A stretch of 64,000 nucleotides of DNA, from assembly GCA_021307315.1 (NCBI GenBank), contig JAJSPD010000018.1, forward strand, positions 1-64,000, given 5' to 3'. Shown in pieces: positions 23,432-35,940 of this stretch; the stretch's first letter is position 1, and each line of letters begins with the position of its first letter. The DNA comes from Bisporella sp. PMI_857 (Eukaryota; Ascomycota; Leotiomycetes; Helotiales; Helotiaceae). Below the pieces are notes generated by a model that was given only the letters and a program-made list of their open reading frames with translations, had not been told where the DNA came from and ran no database searches. The translations under genes were made by a program, and so were the position numbers.

Positions 23432-25342
23432 AGAGGGAGAGAGAGAGAAGGGGCGAGTAACAATAAATAGGTCTTGCCACTATGTGCTGTATTTTAGCAT
23501 ATGGAATGCTTACAGAGTTTGGGTCGGTTGCAGTAATTGAGCTGACGAACGAGCGGAGTTATATCCTACCGATAGCCATAAATGCTATTTGACTAAGGTT
23601 TAGCATTTCAGCCTTCAAATCGTAACTGCGAACTATTGAAAATCTCCCAGGCCCATGAGTTCTAACAGCTTATACTGTCTCCTTTAATATGGATTTAACG
23701 TCCTGTTGCAATCACCATTAAGGATGTAAATGTCCCATTTTAAATTATAGCACCTTACTACAATTTTACTGCCTTAAGCCCAAGATCCAAATGATCAGGC
23801 CGGGTGTTCCTCAGCAATAATAGGTGCTTCGACAGCAGGCCCTGGTGTGTTCTCGGGGTTACCTCTAAGCTTTAGTGCCAATACGCTTCTACAATTATTG
23901 TGCCACATATTCATCATCATAGGCTTAATTTCATATAAGAGAACACGGTTTATCTTCGAACTCAACCAAGGGAACCTCGAAGGAGATGTTGATATGGGGA
24001 TTGGGACCTATTTTCCAGTCTGAAACTCCTGATCTGATCCCTGCTGAGACCGTACGGATCTAGATTAAGAAACACAATCGGAGAAAGTATTCGAAGATCC
24101 GTATATCCCATCTGCATCTCAGAGGTACTGCAAAAAATGATGTAAGAAGCTCATTAGCAAAATATTGTTAAGATCATGGCGACTTAATACCGAAAAAGCT
24201 TTATAGCGAATAAGAATATAATATATATAGAAATTAATATAAGTAATAGTTTACAAACTTTCCCTGCTCGGCTTGATTTTTATTGTTCCTACTTTAACAA
24301 TAGATAGTACTCTTAGTCTCATGATGTAGTACAAGTATTTTTGTACATTTACTACTGTATTGGTAAAATACTTTATTGAATACTTATAATATTTCATGTG
24401 AAGCAATGTAGTTACGCTGTTAGAGCACTGAGGCAAAGGGGAAATGTGCGGGTAGGCTCTGCTTTAGAGTGCTAAAGTGAACGCCTAAAAATCTCACAAC
24501 ATACCTAGCATAGGTCCATCCAACCAATATTCAAGCTATGGAAGATTTTAAAATATGATCAGCTTATGTACAATAGCTGCTGCATCATACCTATTCAGGA
24601 ATGACGCTCTCACGATTGATAGAACCCGCAGGGCTCGGAAGGATAAGTGATCTTACGACCAACCGCCTACAATCAATCCTTTTATTGCAGTCGATGTTTG
24701 GATACCTTTTAATAAAATGAAAGTTAATTTACTTTGTGAAAAGTCTATTACATTGTTTCGTAATTAATCAAACATTGACGATCTTACGATAAAGTGAAAG
24801 TAATAATGTGTCACATACCAGCCCTTTATTTCTCAACCTAGAAGCCGGCTTACTTTTCAGCTTTTGGATCTCGTTTAAGATGTCCATTACCGCATCTCGC
24901 TTCCAAATTACACTTCGTTGTGGAGTATTAGCAGAAGTACTTCTTTGGCCGCATGTGCTGTTACTATTCGGGCAAGTGGCCCGAGATGCAGCACCATGCA
25001 GAATCTCACACACCATCAGCTTTCATCACCAGATATTATAGGTTAAATCGACACAACACTGTTGGTTTTTAGAAAGCTACAATTGGGTTACCTGTAAAGA
25101 TGTGAAGATAGAAGAGTCTCGTGAACATGTTGTCACCGAGGTGTACCAACAATGCGACACAATCTCTAAGAAGAGAAATACTCATTGGGGGCTGCTTGAG
25201 TGGGTATAATGGCCGCGTTCCTGTTTATTATGCAGAAATATCTCCTCTTCTTGAAGATTTTACTTCTGTTGTGTTTTAAGTAAGGCCCTTTATACTATCT
25301 TGTGGTTAAAGCGTGTCATGAGGATTCATTGGTCCACCAGCC
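23432..25342. other. Gene-poor, partly AT-rich interval
   Basis: The part 24180-24440 is AT-rich. A minus-strand frame at 24768-25016 (82 codons from an ATG) has no recognised domain and no splice support. The last 250 bases hold the promoter of the gene starting at 25343. Confidence 0.35.
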
Positions 25343-27097
25343 ATGGCACTAGTCTACGGCAGTGAGCCATCCACTCTGCGAACGTTCTTCTCCTACAATA
25401 GACCGAAGATTGTAACACGCATCATGGCTTCGTCTGCAAGCCAGGAAGGCTCGAGCCAGAGCACAGCGTCGGCTCCCGCCAGCTCCCCTCCTATTCCGAT
25501 CCCACAAAAAAAATCAGATCCTGCACCGATTACACCAATCAATTCGCGTGAGGGCGAATCGAGTGATTTTAAGATAATAAACAGGCCTAATGCACATGTC
25601 TCACAAGGCGGCGGCCTGCCAACACCTGGAAAGGAGATGCCAAATGCGGCGCACCATGGTGCTGGGTCCACATCACTCTGTTCCGCCACTAGGAGCTTGC
25701 TCAACAAAATTTCAAGTCGCGATAAGTCCAAGAACATATGGCAGACTATAAATGGAGATGACCTGATGGACTTGCGAGCGAGCGAGGGCAAGTCATTCGC
25801 CTTGCCCTTGCTAGTCGATGCAACAACCTTTGGGGAGCTGGATCACCGTTTATCTGATCATGGAGGCTACGAGTACGATGCGAAGAACAAGAAGGTCATT
25901 CTCAAACAGTTGGCCGGGCCTGTACACGAAGGTGTTATTGAGATATTTACTTCCTGGTTTAAAGAAGTATTAGATGAACTGGGGGTTAAAAGAACAGAAA
26001 GTCGTGTTCAGGGAAATCGTGGTACGTTTTAAACGAATATTTATCTCCAACAAGACATTGTTTGATACAATATAGGTCTGAAGCTACGATATGGATCTCA
26101 TCGCGGGAGTTTGAGGACACCCGACACCTTCGTCGCAATGGGCAAAGATAAGGGAACCATTTTACTCGAAGTTGGTGTCTCTCAGACCCTGGAAAGCCTC
26201 AAGGAAAGAGCCACCATGTGGCTGGAAGGGATGGCCCATGTGCAGTTGGTCATTTTAATTCATATCGAGATGGAAGAGCACAAGCACGAAGTACGAAAAG
26301 TGGCATCCCCAAGCTCCCAGTCTCATGAAACATCCAAGGAAGTTCTGCCTTATAATCTTGAGGAAAAAGATTTCACCGGATCGGATTTCTCAACCGTTAT
26401 CTCATCTGTTGCTACGAAAATAAGACGTTGGTATAAAATCCAGGATCCATATATCCCACTCATAAAGCCTCAACGCGTAACAATATACATGTGCCGGCGG
26501 CCCCATGCTAATATGGAGACTTTATTCGATGATAAGACAGTACTCTTTGATCAAGGGGGGTTCACTCACCAAGAAGTATACATTACGCCTGAGGATTACG
26601 GTCCCAAAGATAGTCAAAATGGCAGTACCTCCTCCAAATGCTTCAAGCTTCCCCTTCAACAATTAAAAGAATTGCTCTACGAATTTATGGAGGAAGAAGT
26701 ACAAGAAAGGTCAATAACAAGAGCAGAAAAACTAACTGAGGTTTATGGTGAAGGAAACGGAAACGGCTCCGACTACCATCAATCATCAGAGCATACCAAT
26801 TCACCAGCTCCCAAGCGTTCTCTACGTCCGAGGGCAAAGGATGAAACGGATAGGAGAACTCAAGATAGAGAACGGAAGCGACGGAGAATACACACGGGAG
26901 GACTGGATACAGCCAATGACAGTTTCTCGACTGCTAACACCGGAAGTTTTGCAAGCGCTAGCAGTGAGCCATCGGACCTCTTCGCATACGAAAATGACGA
27001 AGAAGATGAGCAACCGGTGCTATCGAATCCATCTTCTTTTTCTAAGGCAGCTAAGTCGGCGCAAGACAAAGGGAGAAAGAGAAAGGGGCATCGCTAA
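25343..27097 (+). CDS. PD-(D/E)XK nuclease-like domain protein
   Basis: Two exons, 25343-26021 and 26076-27097, joined by a 54 bp intron (GTACGT...ATAG), encode about 566 residues. A second ATG at residue 28 (MASSASQEG) may be the true start. The N-terminal about 110 residues are Ser/Pro-rich and disordered. A globular part follows, with GPVHEGVIEIFTSWF, then TPDTFVAM (Asp243), ILLEVGVSQT (Glu258) and a WLEG-VQLVILI strand. This order matches the Uma2/restriction-endonuclease-like fold expanded in filamentous fungi, with Gly in place of the catalytic Lys of the E-x-K motif. The C-terminus is highly charged and includes a likely nuclear localisation segment (RERKRRRIH). DNA cleavage is not assured because the usual lysine is absent. 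Biological role unknown. Confidence 0.65.
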
Positions 27098-29195
27098 TAT
27101 TGCAAATCATGTCGTTTTAGACTCTTACGTATACATTTGTATATAGGATGTCTCTAATTCAAGTTGCAGATAGTTACCTAAGTAGACTTACGGTTCATAT
27201 AAAATATAAAGGAAGGTTTTTGTCTACAATGGAGTGTGGGTACGTTTAGGCCGTGCTACCTTCAAGAGCGAGAGTAAGCACGTAGCACGGGCATGTAAGT
27301 AGAGTGATCATGAAACTTATTGGCGTACCATACAAAATAGGGAAATGTCGTCGGCAAACTTCTGCATATCTGTCAATAATATCTCTTAGCAATTAGGGAC
27401 ACCACCGAATAACAGCCACCGTTATCATACCAATCAAATTGTCTATCTTGACATCTCGGATATGATTGATGTAACTCGTAGTAAGATTTGGGAGAACTAG
27501 CTAGGTTAAAATAGGAATTCCAGTCCAGATATTGGTACTTGAAGTCATGGTATTCGCTCATAGCAAGCTGGACCAAGTCGCTCATCTTCAAACTTAGCTA
27601 CCCTAAGTCTTTTAACTATGAAGCAAAGGCGATAAAGTACAGGTCAAAACCAAACACAAGACTCTATCACGGAGAAGTGGGTCCGCACGTGCTCATAAGC
27701 GTACGACCCACTCTCCTAGGCTATAAGAGCCTACCTGGCCTGACCTCTAGTTCTACAAGTAAGAATACACGCAAGTGCCGCATACGTTGCTCTAGCTCTC
27801 ATGAACTAAAATGAGCTCTCGCGGGACGTACGAGCTGCTCCGTGACAGACTCCTTACTACCAAAATCTTTCTTGGTTAAAATTAGCATCGCCATATTGTG
27901 AAAACTGGAAATAATTCACGAGGGCCGATTCACGCAGTATCTACAAATGGAGCCAGGACTTAGGGGAGAGAGATTTATAAGGACATGGTTATTATATCTT
28001 ACTGCTCTGATTCTTTAAATAAAATAAATTAAAAACAAGGTTTAAGATTTTATTCTCTAGTTACGAGTAGTAGTACGACTTCAAAGGTCTGATGGCGCGG
28101 TAGACTTGGATTCTCGAGATAGCCTGGTGCTCGTTAATCTGTAGTCGCGTGTTTTAGGGTATGCAAGTTGTGAATCTAATAACGAGGAGGTATAGCAGGC
28201 GGATATGGAAATCTTGGTTGGTGTTGGACCCGGTCTGATAGGCGGGCTGGGATATGCAGTTTGTGATCCGAAGTAAAGAAGTAAATGTAGATCGGGGGGT
28301 CTCTTCCGTAGTAGAAATTGTCACAGGTCTAATTGTTCATAGAGTACGTGCTGGGTCTATGTTATGGCGCGGCTGCTTTTGGCAACGATTGATAGACTTG
28401 TGAAAGGAATTGATGATGAGTCAGAAACAGAAGAGCAAAGCGAGAAAGTGGTTACATAGGAAGTTGTGGGGAAAGAGAATATGGGTAAGCATTACAGGGG
28501 AGTTATTTGAGGAATCGCAGCAGGTTACTCAGAAAGAGATTCAGGATCAATCACTCCATTTTACTTTCATACGTATGCTCGCGCCATCCGCAGATCCAGA
28601 TCACTCATTAGTCATTGACTTTCGAATTCGCATCGCATACCATCCGTAATAGTCATAGTCGCATAAGTTTAATGCTCTCTAGAGAGAACACATCCACCAC
28701 CGTCGATTACTTCCGCGCAAGTTGAACCCCGTCCGCACATGCCCTCAGCATCTGATCTAATAATCATCGATCCAACCAAACGCGCAAAGAACAATGCTTT
28801 TGAGGCCAATAATGGCCATCTAGGAGAAAAAACCAAGGCAAATGGGAAACCGTTCGAGGGTTGATCGTAGGCCGTCGTGATGATTTTGTGTTTTGTCTTG
28901 AGAAGGAAGAAAGAATGAAGTGAAAAATTAAAGGAAAAATGCCAGGTAGTAAGTGTCAATATACAAAGAAGGCCGAAGGTGCGTTATCTTTTTCTCTCGT
29001 TTCGCTCAAGTCGAAAAAAATCCTCAACATGTTGCAGCAAGCCACCCTTTCCAAATGCCCGGGGTATCTTCTTTTTATCCTCGTTCAGATTCATGTATGC
29101 GCGTTCTTTTCGTGAATGTAAAAGTGATTATTATAATCTCGTTCTCGATGCTTCACGCCATATTCGGTCTTGTTTGTATGCTAGCGGCCGGGTGC
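27098..29195. other. Intergenic, no gene seen
   Basis: This holds 3' flanks of both convergent neighbours. Around 27672-27710 an 8 bp inverted repeat (AGTGGGTC / GACCCACT) encloses a CACGTG-like core. The part 28010-28060 is AT-rich. Short frames have no support. Confidence 0.4.
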
Positions 29196-30414
29196 TTAGT
29201 TGGGGCATTGAGCCTGGACGTGGCCGGGCTGCTTGCACTTGTAGCAAGTACGCTCAGATGAGGTCTCGGAGGGGCAGTCGCGGGAGAGATGGCCGACCTC
29301 ACCGCAGTTGTAGCACTTTTGGCCTTGGGTGCAATCACCTAAGAGTGTTAGCAGTCGAAAAGAAGAGAGACAAGAAGAACCTACGAGACATGTGGCCATA
29401 ACCACCACAGGAGTAGCAGGTTTGTCCACGGTCTTGACCATAGCCTCCACGTCCACCACCATAGCCTCCTTGTTGACCACCGTATCCGCCGGCCTCCGGA
29501 CAATTGCGAGCAATATGGCCAATCTTTGAGCACTATCATACATTGTCAGAATGATCTTGTAAATTCATGTGTGGTATGTACCTTGTAGCACTCCTGAGAT
29601 CCGCCTGATGAGAATCCACCACCGTATCCACCTTGACGACCAGCTCCCTCGGAGGCTGGGTTGGTGCAATCACGAGAGATGTGACCTGGTTGACCACACT
29701 TGTAGCAGGTCTTATCCTTTGGACCTTCTGGACATTCACGGCCTTCATCCATCTTTAGTACAGCATCGAAAGAGGAGGGTGAATTATAGACTTACTCATG
29801 TGTCCCTCGCCTATTATCGTACATTCACATCAGTCTCACTCAGATAAGTTTTCGTATGTCGTCACTCACCACCACAGTTGTAGCTACAGACAATTAGCAG
29901 GTAGACTATGATATGTTATGGAAGAATGTCTTACCACTTGGCTGGGCCACGGGTTGGACAGTCACGAGCCTATAAGAGATGTTAATATATTAATGCAGGA
30001 ACGGCGGTAAGACTTTAATGTTGTAGTCGTACCTGGTGAGAAGGGTCGTTGCCTGGTAACAAGATTAGCTGGAGCTCTCATTATGACGAAGAAATGTGAA
30101 ACAATGTGCATGGTAGGATGTGTGATCATGCAATTCTCCCTGCTCGGTCTGCCACTTTCTCGTGCAGGCTACTTCACCGCGGATTGACCCTATTCGTTCA
30201 ATTGCCACCTCCAATTGTACCCAGTATATTGATTTGTTCCAAGGAATATAGCTCGTCGGAACATGGCACATGAGCTGTGATGCAGTTGCAGAGAAGGGTT
30301 TGTCTCGGCAGAGAGAATTGAGGCATGTCTTTGTCTTGTGGAATGAAAGCGGGAATCTGGTGCAGACTCACAGTTGTAGCAACCGCGTGTTTGTCCTCCT
30401 CCATATGAGTCCAT
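29196..30414 (-). CDS. GIS2: CCHC zinc-knuckle nucleic-acid-binding protein (GIS2/CNBP family)
   Basis: An eight-exon model on the minus strand gives 192 residues: 30414-30372, 30052-30033, 29969-29935, 29883-29870, 29810-29796, 29742-29582, 29532-29385 and 29338-29196. All junctions are GT-AG and all phases agree. The product has seven C-x2-C-x4-H-x4-C knuckles, for example [28 protein letters not shown] and [14 protein letters not shown], with a Gly/Tyr/Arg-rich linker between knuckles 4 and 5. Seven knuckles is the number in yeast Gis2 and animal CNBP, which bind G-rich single-stranded DNA and RNA, associate with ribosomes and enter stress granules. Three exons are tiny (20, 14 and 15 bp) and split the first two knuckles. 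A 5' UTR intron is likely (30439-30582). Confidence 0.93.
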
Positions 30415-30438
30415 GATTTCGATTGAAGCGGTCGATGC

Positions 30439-30582
30439 CTATAGAGAGAACGAAGAGGTTAGTAACTTCTGGTGAAAAAGGTATTTTCAAAGCCTCTGTC
30501 GTGGTTGTAGAGGTGCTGAAGAAAAAAAACCCCCAGGTGGGGTCAAATGGGAATGGCGGGACGGTGAAGGTAATGGGCATAC
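30439..30582 (-). other. Probable 5' UTR intron of GIS2
   Basis: The donor GTATGC follows CAAAAAG at 30582 and the acceptor CTATAG ends at 30439, 25 bases before the ATG. Good splice signals, but no transcript evidence. Confidence 0.5.
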
Positions 30583-30905
30583 CTTTTTGACCTGGGATTG
30601 AAGAGTAGTTGAAAGGGCAACTGTTTTGATAACAATAGCAGGAGTGTAGTAATTTGCGGATTGGTGCTCAGGAATTGAACCTTTCTTTGTTGTTCTATGG
30701 GTGAATTGGGGGGCTTTGGGAGATGTTTTTTTTTGGGAGAAGTTGAATCTTTTTCAGCAGTGAATGAAAAAGATCAGGTCGACTTTGTGGCCAAGCGCCA
30801 AGCGGAGGGAGCAGGGATCTTACTGGCTTGATCAAAGTGGCGCAGTGGGGTAAAAGGTCTGAGGGGAGGCAGAGTCGATGAGAGGAACAGGAAAGGTCGC
30901 TGGAA

Positions 30906-30944
30906 GGGAGGGTTGGGAGGGTTGGGAGGGGAGAGGGGAGGGGG
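30906..30944 (+). promoter_or_regulatory. G-quadruplex-type G-rich tract upstream of GIS2
   Basis: Eight runs of three or more G occur in 39 bases, separated by one- or two-base loops (GGGAGGGTTGGGAGGG and onward). This satisfies the usual G3+N1-7 rule several times over. It lies about 490 bp upstream of the GIS2 ATG, with the G-rich strand opposite to the coding strand. Confidence 0.6.
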
Positions 30945-33900
30945 AGAGGTCAATATCCCAACAACAACAACAAGGGGGATAGCTTCAATTCAATTCAATC
31001 TTCTACTATCTATCGCTAAACAGCTTCCCGACGGTCTACTCTACCTTTCTATCATCGAGTATCGCCACCATAGCAACAAGAACATACAAAGAACAAAAAT
31101 CAAGATTCCATCAGCTGCATCACAAAGGCCACAACAAGCCTTACACCACTGCTCTCCCACAAACCACAACAATACACCATCAAATTGCAGCATTAATATA
31201 TCATGACAGCTACCTGGGCTTTTATGTTACACAGACGAATGCAGCCCATCTGTTGCTACACCTGTGAACGTGCGGCTATGTAACCTTAGGGGGGGACTGC
31301 TGTCAGTCGCCCCAAGCCCGTGGGACCGATTCATATCGAAGAGAGAGATCGTGAAGATCCTCGTGTCACTTCATCTTGCATCTCCTTTCTGTCCCTTTTT
31401 TTCTATCGGCTGCTTACATTTCCACGTCGTACTGCGCTCGCCTAGATCAGCTAAGTAGCAAGTCATCAGATGAATCTGGTCAAGACGTATCATGGACTTT
31501 GTTCGCATCAAAGTCAGCTTGTGCCTGCCTAGAAAAACCAAGAGTGACCCAGTATATTGAAGAGGTGATCTCTAGGTTCCCGTTGACGCCAGGCATTATT
31601 TGGCAGACCAGGAGCATCTTGGTGGTCTTTGTATCTTGTTAACAGTACTCGAAGCCGACTGCGACACATACAAAGACATGCAGTTCTGATCATATTCAAT
31701 TCTAGGTACATGAAGATGCACCTTACCAGTCCCAGCCGGCCACCTACTTAGATCTCTGCATTGCATTTCTACACTGAGAAATCCCTTCGGCTTGATGTGG
31801 CGATGTAGGGAGCTTGCATGCTTCTGACCACTCTCACTAGCGCCAAAGCTGATCTTATCTGACTACGTTGATCCAAATGTTTCTCGGGGCAGTGCTCCCA
31901 GCTCCGAAAGTATCGGAGGGATCGAAAGGATCGATAGGCAACGCGCCAGGTCCCTTAGGTTTTGTTTTTTGCTGTCAGCGGTGCTGTAAGTACAAGCACC
32001 TGCCATCATCCTATTCTGATCTTTCCAGGTCGATGTACTAATCTTACTATATCAATAGATATATCGATGGTCGAAATTTCCTTGGCTAGTCATTGAGAAG
32101 CGTGCTATTTTTCGTTTTTGGTGCTCTGAGTAGGAGGTTTTGGAGCAGGATGAGGATATCCCAGAATTGCTTCAGACACTGTTTACGTCTTACGTTTCCC
32201 CTTCACTTAGGCCCTCGCTCATGTTGTAATCAGTGTTAGAGTATGGTTGAACTTATCAGAGTTATCCTCTATAGCCACCGTTTATCTCCGGTACGGTCCT
32301 CGTATTCCAGTAGGTTAAAAAATAGCAGGAAATGCGCTCAACAAGGCATTCGGGTGTTGCCTAATACTCCTGGGTGCTTGAGAGATTCCTTGTTCTTCAG
32401 GTTAACCAATGTTGGCGTTAAAACCAATCAGCTTTATTGCATAGTAAATGTCAAGATATCTAAAATATTTCCTACAGGTTTAAGAGATTAGGTTCTGAGT
32501 CATTTTGTCTTTATAGAAATGATCACTAATTGTGTTTTCACTTGCGTCAGCGCGCATACGTGCTGATTGTCAGCGATCTCAAATGTTCTAAAGATCTGAC
32601 CTTATTGCACCATGTGCTTCGACAGCATCAGCATGGAAGTTGTCAGGAGCGTGGGGTGTTTGTAAGCATCAGGCACCATGAGTCTTTTTTTTTTCTAAAG
32701 CAAGGCCGATTCCAAAAGTCGTGTCCTGTTGGGCTTGCTAATGTTCCTTCAAACATTATCATAATATGCAGTTCTTTACAAGTGGTTTGACATACTTTCG
32801 AGTGTAAGTTTCTGTGTTCTGCTCAACATAAGTGTTCTCGATCACTTCCTTTCTCTGTAAATCCTACAAGTTTTCTAATCAGTTGCCGATATCGGTGGAT
32901 GAACATCCTCTATCCTAATCTGCACACTTCCAGAGCTGTTGGTCTGCATACCAGTCATAGCAATTCTGCCTTATGTTACCCTTTTGCTCCGCCACTACCA
33001 CAGTCGCTGTAGCTGTCACATATAGCGCTCAAGAATATGTTTGAAATATATGAGGTCACCCCACTGCTTCGATATTTATAGCATACTCTCTCCACATCAT
33101 TGCTCGAACGGCCACACAAATGAGTAGGAGAGCTTTATTTGGTAAGGTATGACTGAAACGGCGTTACTATATGCTACTCAGCGGCCGATAAATCATTTGT
33201 AATGCCTCATAATTTAGGTCGTCTGCCAAGTTGGCATACGAAGTCAGCTGATTCACCTTCACCGTGGCTGAAAATTGTTATTCTGATATGCGCCATATGT
33301 CTATGCCGCTACTCATATGTTAGTTGGAGCCTGGATCCTAAGGGTAATCCTTCCTAATATTCCATATCTCGAATAGGTCCGGCCGTAAGCCGCTGAAAGG
33401 CGTCCTGAACCGTTGGTCATCTGTGCAATTTCCAAGCCTCAGCCTTCAAACCGTTCTCAAGGCGTATTATCATGAGCCTCACATTGAAACAGTTCTTTCC
33501 TGACATTTTCTGTTGAATTTTTGGTGTACCACGTATAGCACTCAGCAGGTCTTACTGCTTAGTCTTGTAGCGGTCAATTATTTTAGTGGTCGAGGCAAAT
33601 ACGATTCCTAGTTGCTGTTCACTCTAAGGATATTTGGATTGCAGAACGGAAAGACCGACTGCCTCCTAAGATAGACGTAAGCCGCCGCATTCAAAATGAC
33701 AATCCTCATAGTTTGGATAGTCAGAAACGTATTTAAGAGTGAGAGTGACATTACTGTTTCCAACCAACATCCAGCTGGTGTTGCACATTTCACTCGGCCT
33801 TGTCAGCGCTCGTGGGATTCGTAATCTCTAGCACTTCCACCGCACTACAATTACTGCACATTTCCCTAGGAGAGTTTACAGAAGTCTATCTCTCTCCCCT

Positions 33901-34045
33901 AATCTCCGACGTGAGTCTTCATTCTCAACCGTCTTAGCATACTGGACAAATATATGTCCTTTGCACACGCTCGGAGCAAACAAAGGTGACGCCTACCAAA
34001 CCTTTTCAATTCTAAAAGCTTTGCGGAAACTCCCAATTTCGAGCT
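30945..34045. other. Long gene-free stretch
   Basis: About 3.1 kb without a supported gene. The part 30960-31200 is CAA/CCA-rich low complexity. Beyond that, base composition is balanced and stops are frequent in all frames. The last about 150 bases are the promoter of the terpene synthase. Confidence 0.4.
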
Positions 34046-35056
34046 ATGCCAACAATAATGGATCTCAAGCCCGAAATATCCCACCAGGGACTGTCGTCTT
34101 CAGGGAGTTCGCGTGCCATCCATAACTTCCTTCGCAAGATCAACTATGACCTCACAACCAGCAAGCTTTCGACCCTCGACCCATCCGTAGCACAACTCAG
34201 CCGTGCCTATCTCACCGCCAAATCACTGCGCCCTGCTCATCTCACACCGCTTCTCTCTCGCCTTGATCTCGGCCTCACAATGGCAGATTGCTATGCCTAC
34301 CACTCCCTCCAAAACCGCGTCTACATTGCGCTCTACACAGCATTCATCACCTACGTCGACGATCTCGCAAACACCTCCATCCACACCCTCAAATGTTTCA
34401 GTGTAAATGTCATCAGCGGCGCCTCGAGCGGCGAGCCTGTCCTTGATCTCTACGCTCGTTTCCTCGCTGAAGAAACACCGAAATTCTATGGCCCCTTTGC
34501 AACAGCGAGCATCATCACCGCCACCCTTGGACATGCCAACTCTTGCATTCTAGAATCCGAGCTCGAACTCCCGCACAATCAAGCCCTCCTTCTTGAGAAC
34601 TCAGTCGGAAAGTGTTTCCCGAAATGGCTGAGAGACCTCAGCGGATGCAGTGTTCCTTATACGTTGTTTATCTTCCCCGAGGGAAGGTTTCCGGAAGACA
34701 AGTTTTTGGTTGCATACACACAGGTAATCCCAGGGGTAGCGGAGATTATCGATCGGGTGAATGATGTATTGAGCTTTTATAAGGAGAGTGTGGCAGGTGA
34801 CGAGAGGGCTAACTATATTTGTTTGCGTGCGCAAGAAGAAAGCAAAGAGGTGATGGATGTTTTGGAGAGATGTTGTGAGGAGGTCGCTAGTTTAGATAAA
34901 GGCGTTAGAGGATTGCTTTTCAGAGCTGATGAGGACGGGGGACTATTAAAGGTTTATGCAAGGTTCTTTGAATGGTTTGTTGGATTGCATGTTAGCCATC
35001 CACGGTATAGACTTAAAGAGCTGGGGATTATACATGGTGGAAGGAGGGAAGTGTGA
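34046..35056 (+). CDS. Trichodiene-synthase-family (TRI5-like) sesquiterpene cyclase
   Basis: An intact intronless frame of 336 residues from ATG 34046. The all-helical class I terpene cyclase signature is present: the metal-binding aspartates lie in TYVDDLANT (Asp105, Asp106), and a second metal site NDVLSFYKE (Asn239, Ser243, Glu247) is followed by GDE. A conserved HPRYRLKELG-type end closes the fold. Length and motifs fit the TRI5 family (PF06330), which cyclises farnesyl diphosphate after magnesium-assisted diphosphate loss. The first motif is DDLAN rather than the DDSKD reported for trichodiene synthase, so the product is probably a different sesquiterpene. No P450, acetyltransferase or regulator adjoins it, so it looks like a lone terpene gene. 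A cytosolic enzyme. Confidence 0.85.
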   Translation: MPTIMDLKPEISHQGLSSSGSSRAIHNFLRKINYDLTTSKLSTLDPSVAQLSRAYLTAKSLRPAHLTPLLSRLDLGLTMADCYAYHSLQNRVYIALYTAFITYVDDLANTSIHTLKCFSVNVISGASSGEPVLDLYARFLAEETPKFYGPFATASIITATLGHANSCILESELELPHNQALLLENSVGKCFPKWLRDLSGCSVPYTLFIFPEGRFPEDKFLVAYTQVIPGVAEIIDRVNDVLSFYKESVAGDERANYICLRAQEESKEVMDVLERCCEEVASLDKGVRGLLFRADEDGGLLKVYARFFEWFVGLHVSHPRYRLKELGIIHGGRREV

Positions 35057-35940
35057 GGGTATATTGCTCTGTAAGTATGGAGTGCATAGGTAGAGGCCAA
35101 AGCAACAGAGAGAGGCAACGAGGTGTTGGTCACATGACGCGGAGGAAACCGCTGTAAGCGGGACTTTGTGTAACATTGCCATTTTTTTTATAACTTTTGG
35201 GTTCGTTCTAGCATTGTTTAGAGTAGATTAGCCTTCACTGGAGTTACCCGACGGATTGGTCAATGGAATCAACTGACTCATCTTTGACAACCCACTTTCT
35301 AACCGAAATGGTATTGCCCATTGATCCTGATACCACACCATCGCTACACAACTTCCTGTGACGCCAAAGCCCCCCGTGATACATTTCTCCAGGACGCGTG
35401 TGTGACAAGGTACAGGATCATTAGTATTCCTCGTCTACAATCTATCTCATTATCTTCACCACTGATCATGCAGTGAAGATCCATGAAGCCCTTCGTGTTC
35501 TGGCACCTTATTCTTCCTCGGCTAATATCCCCTCTTTGGCATTGATTGGACATTTCAACATCATACAGCAACAGCGCCTCGCGGCTCTTTTATCGCACCA
35601 ATAGGCAGTTGTGGAAGAGGGATGGAATGTATGTGTGACGGCGGCGGTGCTCTGAGGGGAGGGTCGGTCAGAAAGCTTTTGAGGGGATCTGTGGTTTGGA
35701 CGGGTGGTTTCTATATCTGATGGACGATTATAAGATCTTTTCTAGATATTTTTGGGGCTTCGATTTGAAACATCTATTGAGGTTCGCGCAGAGAGTGGAT
35801 ATATCATGAATTCTGCGTTGTATATTCATATTCCTCGTGATCAAGAGAGGTGCTACGATGAGTGCAGTAGGTCGTCTCCTCTCAAATTTTACACGACTCT
35901 GAAAAATTGCAGCTAAACATGAGCTGACTCCATGATTTAG
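35057..35940. other. Intergenic, possible upstream exon
   Basis: A short frame at 35806-35916 starts with an ATG and contains ERCYDECS. It may be an upstream exon of the membrane protein that follows, since GTAGGT lies inside it and TTGCAG and TTTAG acceptors lie between. This is not proven. The rest shows nothing. Confidence 0.3.

Noticed and set aside
27672..27710. Hairpin with AGTGGGTC arms as a structured RNA
   Set aside because: Arms are only 8 bp with a long loop, within the range expected by chance.
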